Of a DNA stretch of 64,000 nucleotides, positions 61,622 through 64,000 are shown piece by piece. The notes under the pieces were generated by a model that had not been told where the DNA came from, did no database searches, and worked only from the letters and a program-made list of their open reading frames with translations. Position 1 is the first letter of the stretch, and every line of letters begins with the position of its first letter. The stretch is from Aquitalea denitrificans. Its GTDB lineage: Bacteria; Pseudomonadota; Gammaproteobacteria; Burkholderiales; Chromobacteriaceae. Location: the NCBI RefSeq assembly GCF_009856625.1, contig NZ_CP047241.1:1860001-1924000 (forward strand). The letters run 5' to 3'. The position numbers and the translations under genes were made by a program.

Positions 61622-64000
61622 CTAGTGGCGGCGCACCCGGCCTGCCAGCTGGATGAGCGAGCGCATGGAGGAAGGTTCGGCAATCGCCCAGTTGTAGCAG
61701 TGGTCGCGGCCCACTTCGCTGACTGGGGAGGACAGCACGATGAATATGTGGTCGGCAGCGCTGCTGCCATCCAGCCGGTGGCGGATGTCCGGCAGCGTGA
61801 ACAGTGCTTGCGGGTTGTGCCGGGTGAGGGCGGCGTCCAGCTGCTGTTCTATGGCAGAGCGCAGCAGCAATGGGTATTGCGCGTGGTAAACGCAAAGATG
61901 AAGCTGCACGCCATCCTGTGCGTCTTGCGCGTACAGTGCTTGGGCCAGCGGATAAATATTGCTGATATTAGCCAGGCGGATCAGCCCGATACTGACCCGT
62001 TTGCCGCTAGCAGGGTCGGTGTCGTGGTTGTGCGTATGTAGCTGTATGGATTGCTGGCGTAGCAGGTGGGCCAGTGGCTCAAACATCTCGCTGTGTTGAC
62101 GCGGAATGCCACTGAGGGCAAGCAACTCCGCATTGCGGCGTACCGCCTGGCCAGCCAGCCAGTGGGCACGGTTGGCGGCAAACTGCTGATGGCTGGCAGC
62201 AAAACTGGTGTTGTCCGGGCAGTCTGCCGCATGGCAGTTTTGCTCATCCACCCACAGGCAGCAAATATTGAGCGCCTGGCCCGGCATGCCACGGTGACGT
62301 TGAAATTGATGGCGTCCGGCCTGATAGGCATCAAACAGGCACTGCACCAGTGCCGGGGGCAGGGTGGCGGAAGATAGCAGCACCCGGCTGCCCAGCAAGC
62401 CCGCCCAGTAAACCAGCCGGGTGAGGGCGGGCAGGTCTTCCACCGAAAAGTCATCCGGTTCGTCCAGCACCAGATCGGAACTCATCAGCCGCAGCATGGG
62501 GGCGATTTGTCGCCCGCCACGCGTGGCTTCGGTGGCCGGGGTGAGGTGGTCGATGGTGCACACCAGTACCGGGGCGGCCAGCAGGGCGTTGAATTGCGGA
62601 TCGTGACTGAGCTGTTGTAGCAAGGGGTGATTGGGCTGGCCATCAAACAGCACCGGATTTTCTTCGTCCATCAGGGCTTGGGCTGAGGCTGAGCCATTGG
62701 CTTCCGCTTCCTGCGCTTGCAGTTGAAACAATTCCCGGCTGGCGCTGCCGCCAACGCGGATAGCCAGTTGCTCTGTGCTCAGTTGCAGCCGCTCGCGAAA
62801 GGCCTGGCCGGTTTGCAGGGTGAGGGTGCGCAGGCCAAGGGCAAAGGCGCAGCGCATGCCGGTATCCGGATTAGCCAGTGCATGCATGATGCGGGCATTG
62901 CCCAGGGTTTTGCCGCAGCCGGTGGACGCCAGGTTCACGATGAAAGCCCCTTGGCTGGCGGCACGCTGGCGCAGGCTGCTGGCCATGTCATGGGCCTTGT
63001 TCTGCCAGCTAAAGCGTGGGTCGGTGCTGCGCTTTTGCAAAGCCCGGCAGCGACCCAGTGCTGGCAGGGCGCGGGCGACATCAGGCAAGGCCGTAGCGGC
63101 ATGCAAGGCATGGCGGGCAACGCCGGTCAGGTGTTCCGGCAGGGTTTGGTTGAAGCGGCGGCCCGTCCCGGCTGGCAAGGCAGGGTCGCGGCGCAGGGTG
63201 TTGGCAAAGGCAATCTTTTTTTCCTGTGCGCTCTGCCAGCTTTGCTTGACGGTTTGGCTGGAAAAATGGTGGTCGGCCAGCATCAGGCTGAGGCGTGCCA
63301 GATGCAGCGGGTACACCTCGTCCAGCCAGATGGTGCCGCTTGGTCTGGCGGCGAGCTGCCCGGCCAGTTTGGCCACCCGTGCACACCATGTGCTGTCGTT
63401 GCAGGGCAGGCCATGGGGAAACTGCCAATACGGCGTGGCTTCGGTTTTGCTGACCGGGTCGCAAGGCTGATTCCAGTTGTGATCGAGTGCCTGCAGGCCG
63501 GTGCCAAGTTGATTGGCGGTGATGGGCTCAGTATTAGTCAGCGGCAGGCGGTGGTGGCTGAGCACCAGCCAGGCGATGGCGGCGGCCAGCGGTGGCAATG
63601 CCCCCGGCTGAAACGGCTGCTTGTCTGCTGCGCCCGGATCCATGCCATCGCGCAAACTGGCTTGTTGCAAGCAGCTTTCCCAGACGGCGGTGGTCATCTG
63701 TGAGGGATCTTGCAGGCGTGTCAGCCAGCCAGCGTCGTCGTCGCTGCCGACAAAGCCCTGTAGCAGGCGCAAGGATACCCATTCATGCCGGTAGAGGTTG
63801 GCGGGTTGAGGCTTGTCACTGCGCAGCCGCTGCTGGAATGCCTGACAGGCTTTGCCCAGGTCGTGAAACAAGGCGGCCAGGCCGGCCATCAGCCGGATAT
63901 CCTCGCCGCTCAACCAATCATTTTCGTCTTGTGCCCTCAGCACATTACGCTGCGTGGTGTTGGTGGGGGTGGCACCTTGCGCATTGAAGCGACGGGCATC
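61622..64000 (-). CDS. cas3: Cas3 (I-F type, Cas2-3 fusion family), truncated by TAG; 5' end beyond the window
   Basis: The signature nuclease-helicase of type I-F. Codons run to the window edge (DARRFNAQGATPTNTT, as in P. aeruginosa Cas3), so the N-terminal Cas2 domain and start lie outside. Seen: HD nuclease motif LAALFHDLGKACQAF and RHEWVSLRL; helicase motif I LASTGCGKTLGNARIM; DExD-type box DLVLDEPDDF; SSATLPPALVQ; motif VI SLIQLAGRVRRH, followed at once by the TAG. The truncated product lacks the C-terminal domain and may be unable to interfere, although HD and helicase cores are whole. cas1 is expected further upstream. Confidence 0.92.
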   Translation of the reverse strand, partial: DARRFNAQGATPTNTTQRNVLRAQDENDWLSGEDIRLMAGLAALFHDLGKACQAFQQRLRSDKPQPANLYRHEWVSLRLLQGFVGSDDDAGWLTRLQDPSQMTTAVWESCLQQASLRDGMDPGAADKQPFQPGALPPLAAAIAWLVLSHHRLPLTNTEPITANQLGTGLQALDHNWNQPCDPVSKTEATPYWQFPHGLPCNDSTWCARVAKLAGQLAARPSGTIWLDEVYPLHLARLSLMLADHHFSSQTVKQSWQSAQEKKIAFANTLRRDPALPAGTGRRFNQTLPEHLTGVARHALHAATALPDVARALPALGRCRALQKRSTDPRFSWQNKAHDMASSLRQRAASQGAFIVNLASTGCGKTLGNARIMHALANPDTGMRCAFALGLRTLTLQTGQAFRERLQLSTEQLAIRVGGSASRELFQLQAQEAEANGSASAQALMDEENPVLFDGQPNHPLLQQLSHDPQFNALLAAPVLVCTIDHLTPATEATRGGRQIAPMLRLMSSDLVLDEPDDFSVEDLPALTRLVYWAGLLGSRVLLSSATLPPALVQCLFDAYQAGRHQFQRHRGMPGQALNICCLWVDEQNCHAADCPDNTSFAASHQQFAANRAHWLAGQAVRRNAELLALSGIPRQHSEMFEPLAHLLRQQSIQLHTHNHDTDPASGKRVSIGLIRLANISNIYPLAQALYAQDAQDGVQLHLCVYHAQYPLLLRSAIEQQLDAALTRHNPQALFTLPDIRHRLDGSSAADHIFIVLSSPVSEVGRDHCYNWAIAEPSSMRSLIQLAGRVRRH

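Noticed and set aside
1..64000. tRNA/rRNA genes, insertion sequences, integrase or attachment sites
   Set aside because: None could be recognised on either strand; no transposase-like protein or flanking inverted repeats were seen.

Overview
The window is GC-rich, densely coded DNA from a Gram-negative proteobacterium. The mix of genes (MexEF-OprN-type pump, many LysR regulators, hydroxyproline and tartrate catabolism, a large autotransporter, I-F CRISPR) and the protein sequences suggest a betaproteobacterium of the Neisseriales / Chromobacteriaceae type; that placement is an inference, not a proof. I saw no rRNA, tRNA, insertion sequence or prophage block.

Layout. 1-3.1 kb: the start of a UmuD-like gene, then a metallo-hydrolase / aldo-keto-reductase-like pair behind a TetR regulator, with matching operator-like sites before both transcripts. 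3.3-10.7 kb: LysR regulator and a three-gene RND efflux operon ending in a tiny secreted protein. 10.7-13.4 kb: LysR / short-chain dehydrogenase divergent pair and a PAS-AraC regulator. 13.7-19.8 kb: a complete trans-4-hydroxyproline route to 2-oxoglutarate (epimerase, FAD D-hydroxyproline dehydrogenase, deaminase, semialdehyde dehydrogenase) plus an orphan substrate-binding protein. 20.2-21.4 kb: a Cys/Met-metabolism PLP enzyme. 21.8-27.9 kb: tartrate/malate module (DmlA-type dehydrogenase, two LysR regulators, MFS carrier, TtdAB dehydratase). 28-31 kb: DUF441 membrane protein, periplasmic binding protein and diguanylate cyclase. 31.4-33.8 kb: five consecutive small exported His/Met/Cys-rich proteins including a cupredoxin, a likely copper-handling set. 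34-41.3 kb: OmpR-type response regulator, convergent 7TMR-DISM histidine kinase, and a 1372-residue autotransporter; the same 10-bp-phased GTAAG repeats lie before the regulator gene and in the kinase/autotransporter intergenic region. 41.4-44.9 kb: orphan binding protein and MHYT-PAS hybrid kinase. 45-52.2 kb: malic enzyme behind a textbook sigma-54 promoter with upstream repeats, an AspT/SucE-type carrier, and a DctB/DctD-type two-component system that probably drives that promoter. 52.4-54.8 kb: chemoreceptor and a BRO-N-like protein.

54.9-64 kb: a type I-F CRISPR-Cas locus read on the minus strand (cas3, csy1, csy2, csy3, cas6f, terminator, leader, 28-repeat array). csy1-csy2-csy3-cas6f are intact and overlap at their stop/start codons, but cas3 carries an in-frame TAG directly after the helicase motif QLAGRVRR, cutting off about 245 residues. 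One spacer occurs twice in the leader-proximal part of the array.

The most rewarding items for follow-up are the cas3 amber codon, the GTAAG operator family tying a two-component system to an autotransporter, the sigma-54 malic-enzyme control region, and two family members that have lost catalytic residues (the UmuD-like and aldo-keto-reductase-like proteins).
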